In this document: positions 43,476 through 54,093 of the stretch, in pieces | Layout: every line of letters begins with the position of its first letter | Numbering within the stretch: position 1 is the first letter of the stretch | Assembly (NCBI GenBank): GCA_030998225.1 | Contig: JAPYXD010000382.1 | Coordinates: 3,100,001-3,164,000 of the forward strand | Reading direction: 5' to 3' | Length of the DNA: 64,000 nucleotides | Source: Diplolepis rosae | Taxonomy: Eukaryota; Arthropoda; Insecta; Hymenoptera; Diplolepididae | Program-made: the position numbers and the translations under genes | Notes under the pieces: generated by a model | Told to the model about the DNA's origin: nothing | The model's database searches: none | The model's input: only the letters and a program-made list of their open reading frames with translations

Positions 43476-44545
43476 CTGAGTAAGAAAATGTGTAGATTGT
43501 TTGACAGCAAAAGCACATGGCTCTGCTCGCAACTTAACTCAATCTAGATTGTCGTAAACTTATTAGTATAATTTTACGTGAGCGTACCATGAAAATTTAA
43601 ACTAATTGTTTTTATAAATGTTAATTTTCGTTTAAAATCGATGGAAATCAGGAAAGCAACATAAGTTAAGATTTTTCATTTAAAACACGTCGACTTTGCA
43701 ATTAAATTCGTAACTACTTGAAAATTTGAAGCCTTTGAATATTAAAGCGAAAAACTGGATCTACACAAATAAGGTAATAAGAAAAAAAACATCTAGGAAG
43801 AAATTTTTAGTGGAATGTCGTAAATATAACCTTTTTCCAAATTACATAATTAATAATACAAAAAATGCCAACAACATTAGTTTCCATAATCGCTCCGTTT
43901 GCAAACAATTGAATTCTGTAATTGAGAAATTAACATGCCATATACAAAATATCGAAATCAACGATATTCACAACCATTTACATTTTTCACGAAACAAATC
44001 TAATATTATAAAGAAATTCCTAACTTCATTAATTCCTACCTATCTCTCAGAAAACTTGATTTCTTATCAGAATAACTTAAATTCTGAGATCAACAATACC
44101 AAAATTAAATTAGATAAGAAAATGAAAAATCTAAAATCAAAACAAGTTCAACCTGTCGAAACAATGTTTTTGAACAAACATAAAAATGATGAAAACTCAG
44201 ATCCTTGCTTAATAAATTACTCAACATTGACTTACCAGAATCAGTTTCCGACATCACCAGATTAGGCAACGAATTTTTTCTCTGATTCATACTTAATTTT
44301 CATTTTGTTTCAAATTTAATCTCAAAGTCTACGTGTTTGAAATGAAAAATCTCAACTTATGATGCTTTCCTGATTTCCATCGATTTTATCCAAAATTTAC
44401 ATTTATAAAAATACAATTACTAGTTTAAATTTTGATGATGCGCCCCTGTAAAATTATACCAATTAGTTGACGATAATTTAGATTCAGTTAATTCAGGAGC
44501 AGTGTCATGTGCTCTTGCTTTCAATAATCTACACATTATCTAATT
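43476..44545 (+). mobile_element. small inverted-repeat element carrying one ORF
   Basis: Arms 43476-43695 and 44320-44545 are imperfect inverses. AATGTGTAGATTGTTTGACA and CATGGCTCTGCTC are mirrored by GAGCAGTGTCATGTGCTC and AATAATCTACACATT, and GATGGAAATCAGGAAAGCA by TGCTTTCCTGATTTCCATC. They enclose a 179-codon frame. The element type is not known. Confidence 0.75.
43726..44265 (+). CDS. ORF of 179 codons, unknown; weak resemblance to Penelope-like N-terminal region
   Basis: The start used here is TTG at 43726; no ATG start is fixed. The product is basic, lysine- and asparagine-rich, and predicted soluble. The FLVECRKYNLFPNYI segment, followed by a long helical stretch and a KIKLDKKMKNLKSKQ coiled-coil-like end, resembles the region ahead of the reverse transcriptase in Penelope-like elements. 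That region has a conserved Phe/Leu-x-x-Cys-x(5)-Pro pattern. The similarity is weak and from memory. There is no catalytic domain. As it lies exactly between inverted repeats, it is probably part of a degenerate or hitchhiking element. Confidence 0.4.
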   Translation: MKPLNIKAKNWIYTNKVIRKKTSRKKFLVECRKYNLFPNYIINNTKNANNISFHNRSVCKQLNSVIEKLTCHIQNIEINDIHNHLHFSRNKSNIIKKFLTSLIPTYLSENLISYQNNLNSEINNTKIKLDKKMKNLKSKQVQPVETMFLNKHKNDENSDPCLINYSTLTYQNQFPTSPD

Positions 44546-44715
44546 CCGCACAATAAGTTGTATTTTCTACTCACCTATTATATTTTTAATAGTACATACT
44601 ATTATTATATGCTTTTTATTTTTTCAAATAATTCTACTGAACGAATAATACACGGAAAGTAATTTGATAGCTAAATGTATTACGTTTCGTAAGAAGAAGT
44701 ACCATTTTAGAGAGT

Positions 44716-44766
<51 letters not shown>

Positions 44767-44767
44767 G
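44716..44767. repeat. (GAACCA)n microsatellite
   Basis: Nearly nine perfect hexanucleotide units. Confidence 0.95.
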
Positions 44768-44829
44768 TATTCTATTTCGTATAAAATTCACCTGATAATA
44801 AAATATTCTCTTAATGACTTATTGAGCGC

Positions 44830-45740
44830 CAGTCACCCTGGTTAGTGACGAAATTTATTTCAAAACAATGATGAGACTCGAAACTGAAAACAAGACAGGG
44901 TCAAGGTAAGGTTACAACAGCTTACCGGGTAAATAAGTATAACACCAGAATTTAATTAATAAAATAAGAGGCTGCACACGATTTATTGAATTTTCTTAGG
45001 ACTCGATACAAAGAAAAATTAATAATTATAAAAGCCCAAAACATCTACGTGATTATCAATCAGCATAATTTAAATGACAGAATTCTCGGAACATTCCCGG
45101 GCCACGCGACAATATGGCGGAATCAATTCATTGGCGCGCGTCACCACCAGAGAAAACCGAAATTTATTATCAATTTACTTTAGTTAACCAATCCTTTTCT
45201 TTTCAAACATAAAAAAAGGCCACTGATATAGAAGAGAGCACTCGCGAATAAGAGAGAAAAGGAGAGGCAAAGTGGTAACGGTAGGTGCGATGGGCGCTAT
45301 AAAGCATCAGTGTCAATTCAATAATGTGCGGTAGTTTCGGACTACTTGCCAAAGAAATTTAAGTAAAATAACTTACGCTACCTGTATGACAACTTGGAGT
45401 TCCGGTACAAATCTTAGGATACTTTCTCCTTCCATTCCGGGGAGCTCGAAATTACAATCCTATTTTCCTTCGGAAGACAAGGTGTGCCACCTGTTACTTA
45501 AAGTCGCAGGACGAGAGTGAAGAAGGAAGACACGACGCTGATAAAATTCCCGACCTGCCCCACGAATTACATGCGTGACCCCATCGCGGACCCGGAAGCA
45601 GGTCACATGTCATACGTCTAGTAGACGACTAGGCAGCCCGTGCCTAGTACAGTAATTTCTTATATAGTGACTGCAAGGGTTATTCAGAGCTAGTGGAACA
45701 GTGTCGTTACTTGTGTTCTTGAGCCTCATTCAAGTAAAAA
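44830..45740. other. moderate-GC block, promoter-like, unassigned
   Basis: The block is less AT-rich than its surroundings. It has a TATA-like GCTATAAAGCATCAGTGTCA near 45296 with an initiator-like TCAATTC shortly after, and several short inverted words. It resembles LTR sequence in style, but I could not find LTR ends or a second copy. Confidence 0.35.
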
Positions 45741-46654
45741 TAAATATACTTTTTTCATCAAATATTTTTAAAAATTAATATAATTAATAAATTATTATAT
45801 GCATGATTATTGATATAGATAATATAATTATTAATTTTATTGTATATTTAGTATACATTTTCATTATAATTACGTATGAAGTTTAATGAAACTAAATTTT
45901 CAAATGTATATTAAAAAATTGCATTATTATGGAAAAGTATCTTATGTAAAAACATTTAAAAGAAGTTTCTTTTATTTTCTGTGTTGTATATTTTCAAAAT
46001 ATGGATTTTGCAATTGCGAAGTCAAAGTTATTATTGTGCCTAAGATGTGAAATCTAAATCCTGTATAGATTTTTCAAATTTTATGTAATACACTTAACAA
46101 GTATCAAGACTTTTGATGTTTAAATTTTCATGAAATCAATGTAATTTAATAAACTTAAGTGAAAAAGAAAAAAGTAATTATAAATAAATTAAGAAAAAAT
46201 TATGAATCAAGAATTTATTAAACTTATAGAATCCATATAACTAGATTATGTGAAAGTTTTAAATAAATTATATAAACTAGTGGATACTTATTAAAACAAA
46301 TAGTGGTTAACTCTGCGGAGCATGTAGGAAAGCTTCGTGACGAACAGACAAAACCCGTACAAACACGACTTCAGTAGGTTAAATTTTTAAAATCACTAGT
46401 TTATAAGTGGAATTCACTATTTTGGATTAAGAGTTTTATAATTATGCTACGAGTATGAATATATATATTTATAAACTTTTAATGCACGTTTTCAATCTTC
46501 AACCTACACTTCTGAATTTTATGTAACTTTGATGCACTTTTGAACATTTAATATATCACAAATAATTGCAGTGATACTAAATAACTTCTAACTTGTCCTT
46601 ATGTCCCAAATTCCATCGTAAGTTGAGTAAAATTACTTCAACTATTTTGCTCCG
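45741..46654. other. AT-rich, no recognisable gene
   Basis: Nothing beyond short palindromes (for example AAACTAGTG at 46279 and its inverse at 46394). Confidence 0.45.
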
Positions 46655-46885
46655 TGTACCTAAATGGGCCCGACCGAGAGGGAATTGAACTTACGACCAG
46701 TGCCGGCTCTAGGGGTGTTCGAACTATTCCGTCGAACAGCGCGCCAAAAGTTGAGGGGCGCAAAATTTTAAAGAACATGTCGGAACAAATCTTATTCCTT
46801 CGTAATTTTGCGCTGGTATCGTTCGAGCCGGCACTGCCTACGACCTACGGCTTTTAACGTACCCACGTCCTCCAATTAACACACT
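46655..46885 (-). repeat. tRNA-like remnant interrupted by a MITE
   Basis: Read on the minus strand without the MITE, it contains GTTCAATTCCCTCTCGGTCG, a B-box/T-arm-like sequence, and further upstream a GGAGGACGTGGGTACG stretch. The A box is not clear. It could be a tRNA-derived repeat or a decayed tRNA. Confidence 0.5.
46698..46836. mobile_element. hAT-type MITE, 139 bp, 8-bp target duplication
   Basis: The termini CAGTGCCGGCTC and GAGCCGGCACTG are exact inverses. The flanking octamers are CTTACGAC (46690-46697) and CCTACGAC (46837-46844), 7 of 8 identical. Interior GC-rich, non-coding. Confidence 0.88.
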
Positions 46886-47243
46886 AGACTACTTTTGCAA
46901 TTGCGGTTCGGAATTTTGGAACTTGTGTTAGATTTCTTCGCTGATTGGCCGAGCCATTTTTAAGAAGGAGAAAAATTACCATCTACGATTGCAACGTTTG
47001 AAATCTGATATGAACTTTTTCGAACGTTACGTGAAAGTAATGCTTCAACCTATGGAATGCCTTATAATGTAAACGCCAAAGATATGCATACATATCATGA
47101 AAAGTATATTTTGACAAAAAAGTTGACATATGAATTTTAAATTTTTACCATCATTCCTGGTGATATTTCCTGAAACGTGTTATATTAAGTGGCATATTTT
47201 TGGGACTAACTGGCAGAAATTCCTAATTGTTCTGATTTACCGT
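46845..47243. other. no recognisable gene
   Basis: Flank of the LTR element; nothing recognised. Confidence 0.45.
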
Positions 47244-48617
47244 TGTCACGTCCTGTGACCTTTTTCTTATTAATGTAATACATGTTAATATTGATATTAT
47301 GTAAAACTTGAATGTGACGTTGACCATTGATGGATGTAACTAAATTGTTTAAGAAAAATGTGAATCAGCTGGAAAGCATCTACAGAGAGGAAAAATCAAA
47401 ATACTGTAAGAGAAAACGAAGAATGTAAACACAGAAGATAGTATTCAAAATTGCCAAGTAGAAAATCAATATCTCCACCCTCACCGCAACTGGAGATACA
47501 CAACAGAGGATGCACCGCGGGATGTCATCGCACCCCAATTTTTACGAGGGTCATTCAGAAGCAACAAGTAGACTTCAGGAATGCGGGAAGTATTGATCCA
47601 AAATACACAACCGATTGTCCCAAAATTCCGACGCAGGCTTAGTAAAGGATAGAAACCTAGACGCAGACTCCAAGGGTGATCCCTACTATTTAACACTGCG
47701 TGGGAGACACCATACAAATAAGACTATAAAAATGCTATAAAAAGGGCCGTAAAGGAAAATTGAATTTGGGGACCAACAAAATTAGGCAACAGAATTGGTA
47801 ATAAACCGAAATGGAAATTCTCATACACACTGAAGCCAATTCAATAAATCCTGTCATATACACGGATTGGCAGCACGTCTACTTAGAGAAGAAGCAACTA
47901 AACTGACAAGGAATGAAATTAATTAAATTGAAAAATATCAAATGGGGCCAAGTTCCAGAAAAACAAAGTCATAAAATAGGGTGAAATGATCAACCCCAGG
48001 ATATTTAAGCGGCCCAATTCCAAGGACAGACGGGCAGTACTTTAGTTCCAGTCTGACTTCTGACCCGGAAGGTCCAACATCGTGCGACTAGTTTCGGCCA
48101 CTTCTAAAGACAGTTCCAATTTGACTTCTGACCCGGAAGGTCCAACACCGCGCGACAAGTCCGGGCCATCTCTTAGGCCAGTTCTTCAGTTCCAGTTAGA
48201 CGTTTGCCCCGGAAGCTACCACACTTCGTGAGAAGTTCCGAAGAAGTTCAATCCCGTTCCCCTTTTAAGTCGATTTTTCAGAAGAGTCAATCCCTCGTTC
48301 GGAGTTTGTCAAGTGGTACCACGATTTGGATTTAGTTCGGAGATTCCTCCCGGAATATAAAAAGGATTATCAGTGGCTCCAGGTTCCAGTTCCAGCCGAT
48401 TCCAGAGTCACGAAGGTCAGTCACATTCTAGTTACGGATTTCCACCTATGTAATATTCAATAAAGAACCATTGCATTAATATTTTACACCACAATTTTAT
48501 TATTGGTTATCCTCGACCCTGTTTCAGTTTAGAAATCTGAACGATTTCTTTACTGATCAAAAACGAGGAAAGTTAATTATTATAAATTAAAAATAGGTAT
48601 GCGACTGGGACGTTACA
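47244..48617 (+). repeat. 5' LTR, 1,374 bp
   Basis: It runs from TGTCACGTCC to GGGACGTTACA. TATA-like ATATTTAAGC at 48001 and AATAAA at 48459-48464 delimit U3-R-U5. Downstream of the TATA, a unit of about 70-75 bp with TTCTGACCCGGAAGGTCCAAC is repeated in tandem. It matches 62831-64000 with only scattered differences and 40098-41399 with more. The ORF-like frame over 47481-47717, present in all copies on the minus strand, is a shadow. Confidence 0.92.
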
Positions 48618-48636
48618 TATCTATTATTTAATTTTT

Positions 48637-48652
48637 TGGTGCCTCGGACCGG
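48637..48652 (+). other. primer-binding-site-like sequence
   Basis: TGGTGCCTCGGACCGG begins 20 bases after the LTR end. TGG is the expected complement of a tRNA CCA end. I cannot assign the tRNA with confidence. Confidence 0.5.
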
Positions 48653-50741
48653 AAAACTTATATACCGATAATAAATTTTTTTTTAATATAATAAAAGGAA
48701 ATAAAAATGAAAGAAATTGTAATTGTTAATCTAATATAAAAAAAAAATTTTTTTTGAATATATTGGATAATCTTTTATGCAAATTTTTTCAATATTTTAT
48801 TACATGAAATACGTGGAAATCCCATGCTCATTAGAAATTAAGAAGTGTTTAAACATAAGTGACTAAATAATTTTGTGTTTAATATTCGTTGGTATACTTC
48901 GCGTGCTCGCAAGCTCTGCCATCGTTAATAAAATAAATCGGTACCCTGAAATAACCTTGTATGTATTCTTTGTGGCAAGATTGTACAAGTGAGGGTTTTA
49001 TATAAAATAGTAAATAGAAAGAAAATAAATTAAAAATTTTTTCAAAATTTTAATCAAAATTTTTCTCGCAAATTTTTACAACACTTGACATTTTTTCGAA
49101 TTTCTGCAAGTATATAGATTATTCAGGACTTGTGCTTGAGTCATCCTTGTCTAATCTGGTACTAAAAAAATTCATCACTTGTTAACTAGGACCAAATTCA
49201 AGTTTTAAACAGAAAATAACTAAGCACCTAGAGACTATAAGTCCTTTTTAGATTCGTCGAACGGTTACCAACACTTGTGTAAGGCAAAATTCGAAGTGCT
49301 TACATTTTACTGTTATAACTTCTATTTTTTCCCTGTTTACAAAAACTGACACTTTCAACTTTGACGATTATCAGAATTCTGTAAGTACCTGAATTAAGCA
49401 GGAAATTTGTGCTTGAGTTGAGCCTAATTAATTTCGTACTACAATAATTCTGATTTTCGACTATCATGATTTCTGTGAATGACATAATTACCCAAGATTC
49501 TGTGCTTGAGTCTAGCTTGGCTAATTTTTCATCACTGAAATACCGAATTGATGAACATACCAAAAAGGATATCAAAAATAAAATTTATTTTTAAACTGAT
49601 TTCGACCCTGTGACTGAGATTTGTTTTAGGGGTATAACCTTTCACTTTGTGTAAGGTTCTATCGAGTAGCGATAAGCGAATTGCGCGCTCAGCTACCCTC
49701 AAACTTGGGTCTTAGAAACAGATTAGAGGTTAATTTGATAAATTTTATACCTGCAATTTCAATTACTGAAATTTAAAAGATTCGTTCGAGGATTTAGCCC
49801 CTCATAGCGCAATCAGTCGCTCGAGGAGAGTTATATTGAACAGGGCTGGCAGTAACACGCTCAGCCATCCTCAAATTAGAATTTTTTGAATCAGAATTGA
49901 AATTTATCCTACACAACTATAAAACACAGTTACAAACAAATAGGATATAATTTATTTTTTAATTAATTTCAACCCTGCGATTGAGATTTGTAGAGGACAT
50001 AATCCCTCATAGCGTAACCAGTCGCTCGAGGAGGATTATATTGAACAAGGGCCAGCAGTAAAACGCACAGCCGTCCTCAAATTACAATCTCGAAAGTAGA
50101 TTTGGAAGTAATCTAATAAATTACATCCTAAAACTTCAATTACTGAAATTCAAAAGATTTGTTTGAGGATTTAACCCCTCATAGCGTAACCAGTCGCTCG
50201 AGGAGAGTTATATGTAATAGGGCTGGCGGTAACACGTTTAGCCATCCTCAAATTAGAATTTTTCGAATCAGGATTGAAATTTATCCTAACCAACTATAAA
50301 ACACAGACACAAACAAATAGGATATCATTTATTTTTAATTAATTTCAACCCTGCGATTGATATTTGTAGAGGACATAATCCCTCATAGCGTAACCAGTCG
50401 CTCGAGGAGGATTATATTGAATAGGGCTGGCGGTAACACGCTCAGCCATCCTCAAACTAGAAATTTTTGAATTAGAATTGAAATTTATCCCAAATCAAAA
50501 ATTTATTACCATTGTTTATTCCATAATAATAATAATTTTGAAACAAAATTTCAATCACTATACTTCAAAAGTTGTCTAACGATATCTTTTATTTTAATTT
50601 TGTTTCCGAGTTTTTGAAAATAAACATTTAAGTCAAATTGAATCAAACCATAGCGAAAATAAAAATAAACGTAACATAAAAATTCGGTTGGTTTGTAAGT
50701 AAAAATATATTTAGTTATATTTTATTAACAACGAAAAACAC
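48653..50741 (+). promoter_or_regulatory. long 5' leader of the LTR element with two repeat sets
   Basis: About 2.1 kb without a gene. Three degenerate copies of a TTGTGCTTGAGT-containing unit lie at about 49095-49165, 49372-49445 and 49466-49535, followed by the structured array of 49585-50490. Confidence 0.7.
49585..50490 (+). repeat. structured tandem array in the leader, about five units of 185 bp with higher-order period about 375 bp
   Basis: The core is CCTCATAGCGTAACCAGTCG, CTCGAGGAG, a variable GTTATATTGAA, GGGCTGGCGGTAACACGCTC, AGCCATCCTCAAA. It occurs near 49798, 49988, 50178 and 50380, with a degenerate one near 49630. In several units TTTGAGGAT ahead of the core pairs with ATCCTCAAA at its end, so each can form a hairpin enclosing the core. 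Alternate units share spacer sequence (CAACCCTGCGATTGA in some, CAATTACTGAAATT in others), giving a two-unit higher-order repeat. Confidence 0.85.
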
Positions 50742-51377
50742 ATGCCTTCACCATCTCGAAAACGTACTTTCAAACGCCCTCGAGCAAGGAAAATTAAGCC
50801 GGAAACACTTGCCGAAGAAATAAAAATTAAAGAAATTAAAAGCGATATCGAATTTTCAAATTTTCTCGAACAATTGTTGGAAAAGACAGAAAAATTTATT
50901 TCAAAATCTGCCCATAAGGTTGAAAAAGAGCAAATTGAAGAAACTGTAACCAAACCAGAACCAGAAAACTCTGAATAGAAAAATCCCGAACCTAAATCAA
51001 TATTAACCGAAAATAAAATTTCTGAATATCTACCCCCAATTATCGAAACTTTAAATATATCCTCTGACTTAGAATATTAAGTAAACTTAAGTGAGTTTAT
51101 CCCTGACGATAATAAAATTCCACATAATCTATCCCCAATTATCGGAATTTTGAATATATCTTCTAACTCAGAATCTGAAGTGAACTTTAGTGATTTTATC
51201 ACTGATAAGGTAAACCTCTCAAATATCGAAATTTTCAATATATCATCAGATTCAGGATCTGAAACGGAAACAGAGGAACCCACTGTTGCGTACAATACTC
51301 GTAAAAATTGTTTGCCAAAAATAGTAGAAATTCGTAGTTTAGGGAAAAATAAAGTTAAATTGGTCAAAGATCACTAG
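50742..51377 (+). pseudogene. pre-gag ORF, about 211 codons with two in-frame stops
   Basis: It begins MPSPSRKRTFKRPRARKIKP, a very basic N-terminus, and continues in a Glu/Lys- and Ser-rich low-complexity sequence. The second half has two related segments, IGILNISSNSESEVNFSDFI and IEIFNISSDSGSETETEE, so it contains a degenerate internal repeat. Stops lie at 50976-50978 and 51078-51080 in the same frame. It sits between leader and gag and ends 65 bases before gag. No family recognised. It could be a decayed N-terminal gag extension or a separate accessory protein. Confidence 0.5.
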
Positions 51378-51442
51378 AAAAAACTTATTGGATGAAACAC
51401 TAGTAAATCATTTTTTAAGGAAAAATAATATGAAAAGTACCA

Positions 51443-52975
51443 ATGTCGATTCCATCACGAGATACCAGTAAAAAGGGCACTGTAACTCGTAGTCAAGCAA
51501 AAAATAACTCAATTTTAGCGAAAGAAATCAAAGAAAATTCGCAAGGCCCACCCAAACTAAAACAAAAAACTCGAGAAATCACTGATAAAAATTCGCAATA
51601 TTCAGGAACGTCAAGCAATTTAAACCAAACTGATTTCTTAGATATCAGTGTAGGAAGTATTTTTGATCCTGAAACAAGTACTGCAAATAAATCAATTATC
51701 GAAGTAAAAAATCCAAGGAGTCCATTTTTCGATAAGTTAAAAACTTTTATTAAGCCGAATAATAGTATAATTATTGCCGGAGATAAGTATAACGATACTC
51801 CACAAATTAAACGTTCATTTAAAGATACAGTAGGGGGTATAACACTAAGAGAAAAATCAATATTTGAAAGTGTTACAGCAAACTCTACCTTGTGCGATAA
51901 AACCTTGTGCCCCCAAGGAAACTCTAGTGATATATCAAACGATAAAATTTTTGCCCCACCTCAACAAAGATACGAATTAGTAGATCCATTTGCAACTAAG
52001 TCACAATTAAATAGAACCCCAGAATCTTTTAACCGAACAGCGATATTAAACAATCAAATTTTCGAATCGGAACAGGTCCAAGAAAATTTACCTGAAGAAA
52101 TAAATCAAATTACGCTAAACAACTCTGCAAATATTGAACAGGCTCTTGATTCATTAAAATTTTTGCATCCATATTCAACTTCTAGAAAACTAAATAGAAA
52201 AAATCCAACAAATAATTCACCCAGTGAAAGAGTAATTAATATTTTACCAGATAATAATCTGCCAACACAACCTACCGAAATGAATTTACCAACAAACCGA
52301 CAAGTATCTTTACGAGATGCTTCAGAGATAGTTCCCTATTTCGACGGATCAAGTAAGGTACCGCTAACTATTTTTATTGAAGCCTGCAAAGAAGCCAAAG
52401 AAATGGTCCCAAATGCAGAAGCAAATTTGGTAAAATTATTAAGAAGTAAACTTACAGGAGAAGCAAGAAGATGTATAATAGGAAATTATTATGATAATTT
52501 AGAAGACTTTATTTCAAAATTAAAAACAATTTTTGCCCCTTCAAAAACTATATACCAACTACAGGGTGATTTAAGTAGAATATATATGTGGGAAAATGAA
52601 AGTGTTTTATCCTACGCAAAACGCATACAGGAAATTGCAGCAGAAATCCTCGGATGCCATATACAAAATATTAATGGTAAAGAAGCCGCTGAATTTAGAG
52701 GAAATCTGGAAAGAGATGTGATTGATTGTTTTCTTCGAGGTTTAAAACCGGAATTAGAAATACGAATAGGAAGAGCTGATAAATTTGACGAAATAGTAGA
52801 AAGGGCGATACGAGAAGCAAGAGATTTAACAGCCAGAAATGAACTGAGAAGAGGAAATAAACAACACTCACTATTCCAAGAACCGGAAAAATCATCATAT
52901 AGTAATCGAGAGTTTGCAAAAACTAATAAAATAAACTTAGCGCAAGAAGAACCAATAAAATGTCAAATTTGTCAA
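51443..52975 (+). CDS. gag: matrix-like region and capsid
   Basis: The structural protein that assembles the particle. From Met at 51443 there are about 290 residues of Ser/Asn/Lys-rich low-complexity sequence. Then comes a capsid domain of retrotransposon-gag type, with landmarks VPYFDGSSKVPLTIFIEACK, LLRSKLTGEARRCI, YQLQGDLSRIYMWENESVLS, YAKRIQEIAAEIL, DVIDCFLRGLKPELEIRIGR and ERAIREARDLTARNELR. At about 52975, inside the first zinc knuckle, the frame is lost by one base in an A-run. The rest of the nucleocapsid is in the next frame. The open frame itself reads on to 53152 without meaning. Confidence 0.85.
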
Positions 52976-54093
52976 AAACAGGTCATACAGCAGCAGCCTG
53001 TTTTCGAATTCTTCAACAATTACCGAATGCAAATCTGCAAGAAAATCAGTTTAGAAATAACTGGACTAGACCAAATAATCAATACGAGAGGAATAGGCAA
53101 GGTCAGGGAACTCAAGGGAGATCTTTACAAAGATACCAGATGCAAGGTCTAAATCAACAAGGAAATAGGAATGATTATAGAAACGTAAATAGTTTCCCAA
53201 CCCACCCTAATTTTCCCCAGGGAAATAGATTCAACCGAAGTTCAAACTTTAATCGAAATAATCAGAATATGTATCGTAATCTTAATCAAACTAATCAAAA
53301 TGGAAACTTTAATCCAAATCCGAATTTTAACAGAAATTTCCATCCAAATTCAAATTTCAATCAAGGTCAAAATGTTTACTAAAACAGGAATTTCAATCAA
53401 AATCCTTATTTCAACCAAAGACCAAGTTATAATATGAATTACAATCAAAATAGAAATCAGAATCCAAATTTTAATCAGAATCCAAATCCAGGTCAAAGTT
53501 TTGAAGTTATTTGCTATTCATGTAATACGCCACGACACACATCCAGCTATTGTAATAAACAAATAAATATTAATCAACAATTACCACAACAAGCACAACA
53601 AGAAATTCAAGTAAATACCTCCCAAGTAAAATTAAACAAAGAAGATAATATATTAACTGAATCAAATACTGATGATGATGAAGAAGAAGCACCTCATATG
53701 AATCTTTATTGTAATGAGGAATTGAATCAAAAAGAAATTGACAGTATTAAATTTGTAAATGATTCTGAAGACTTTAAAATATATGAGAAAAAACCTCAAT
53801 CAAGGAAAATTAACGAGAACAATCCAAGGGAAAGTGAACAAACAACGAACGGGAAGAATTTAATTAAAAATAAGGATTATCAAGGAAATTATTATAAATT
53901 TAAATATAAGATTAATGATGATGAAAATATAGATATTGGTAATTTTAGAGGGAACAAACAAATACTGACAAAGGATAGAAACTTTTTCAAAAATAATAAG
54001 GGTGAAGGGTGTAACAGTGGCATGAATTATGAAGATATAAAAAAGGGGAAAGTTTATGAAATTTATAAGGGAACTGAACAATTGAACAAATGA
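52960..54093 (+). pseudogene. gag nucleocapsid continuation, zinc knuckles and Asn/Gln-rich tail
   Basis: In this frame the first knuckle's second half reads GHTAAACF, its Cys-x2-Cys lying just upstream in the gag frame. A long Asn/Gln/Phe-rich stretch of NPNFN and NQNP-like repeats follows, broken by a stop at 53380-53382. A second CCHC knuckle then reads CYSCNTPRHTSSYC at about 53513. The remainder to 54093 is acidic and Lys/Asn-rich and shows no protease motif. Nucleic-acid binding is expected of the knuckles. Confidence 0.75.

Noticed and set aside
47481..47717. Minus-strand frame MYGVSHAVLNSRDHPWSLRL, recurring at 40393 and 63068
   Set aside because: Recurs only because the LTR recurs; it lies in U3 antisense and shows no independent conservation.
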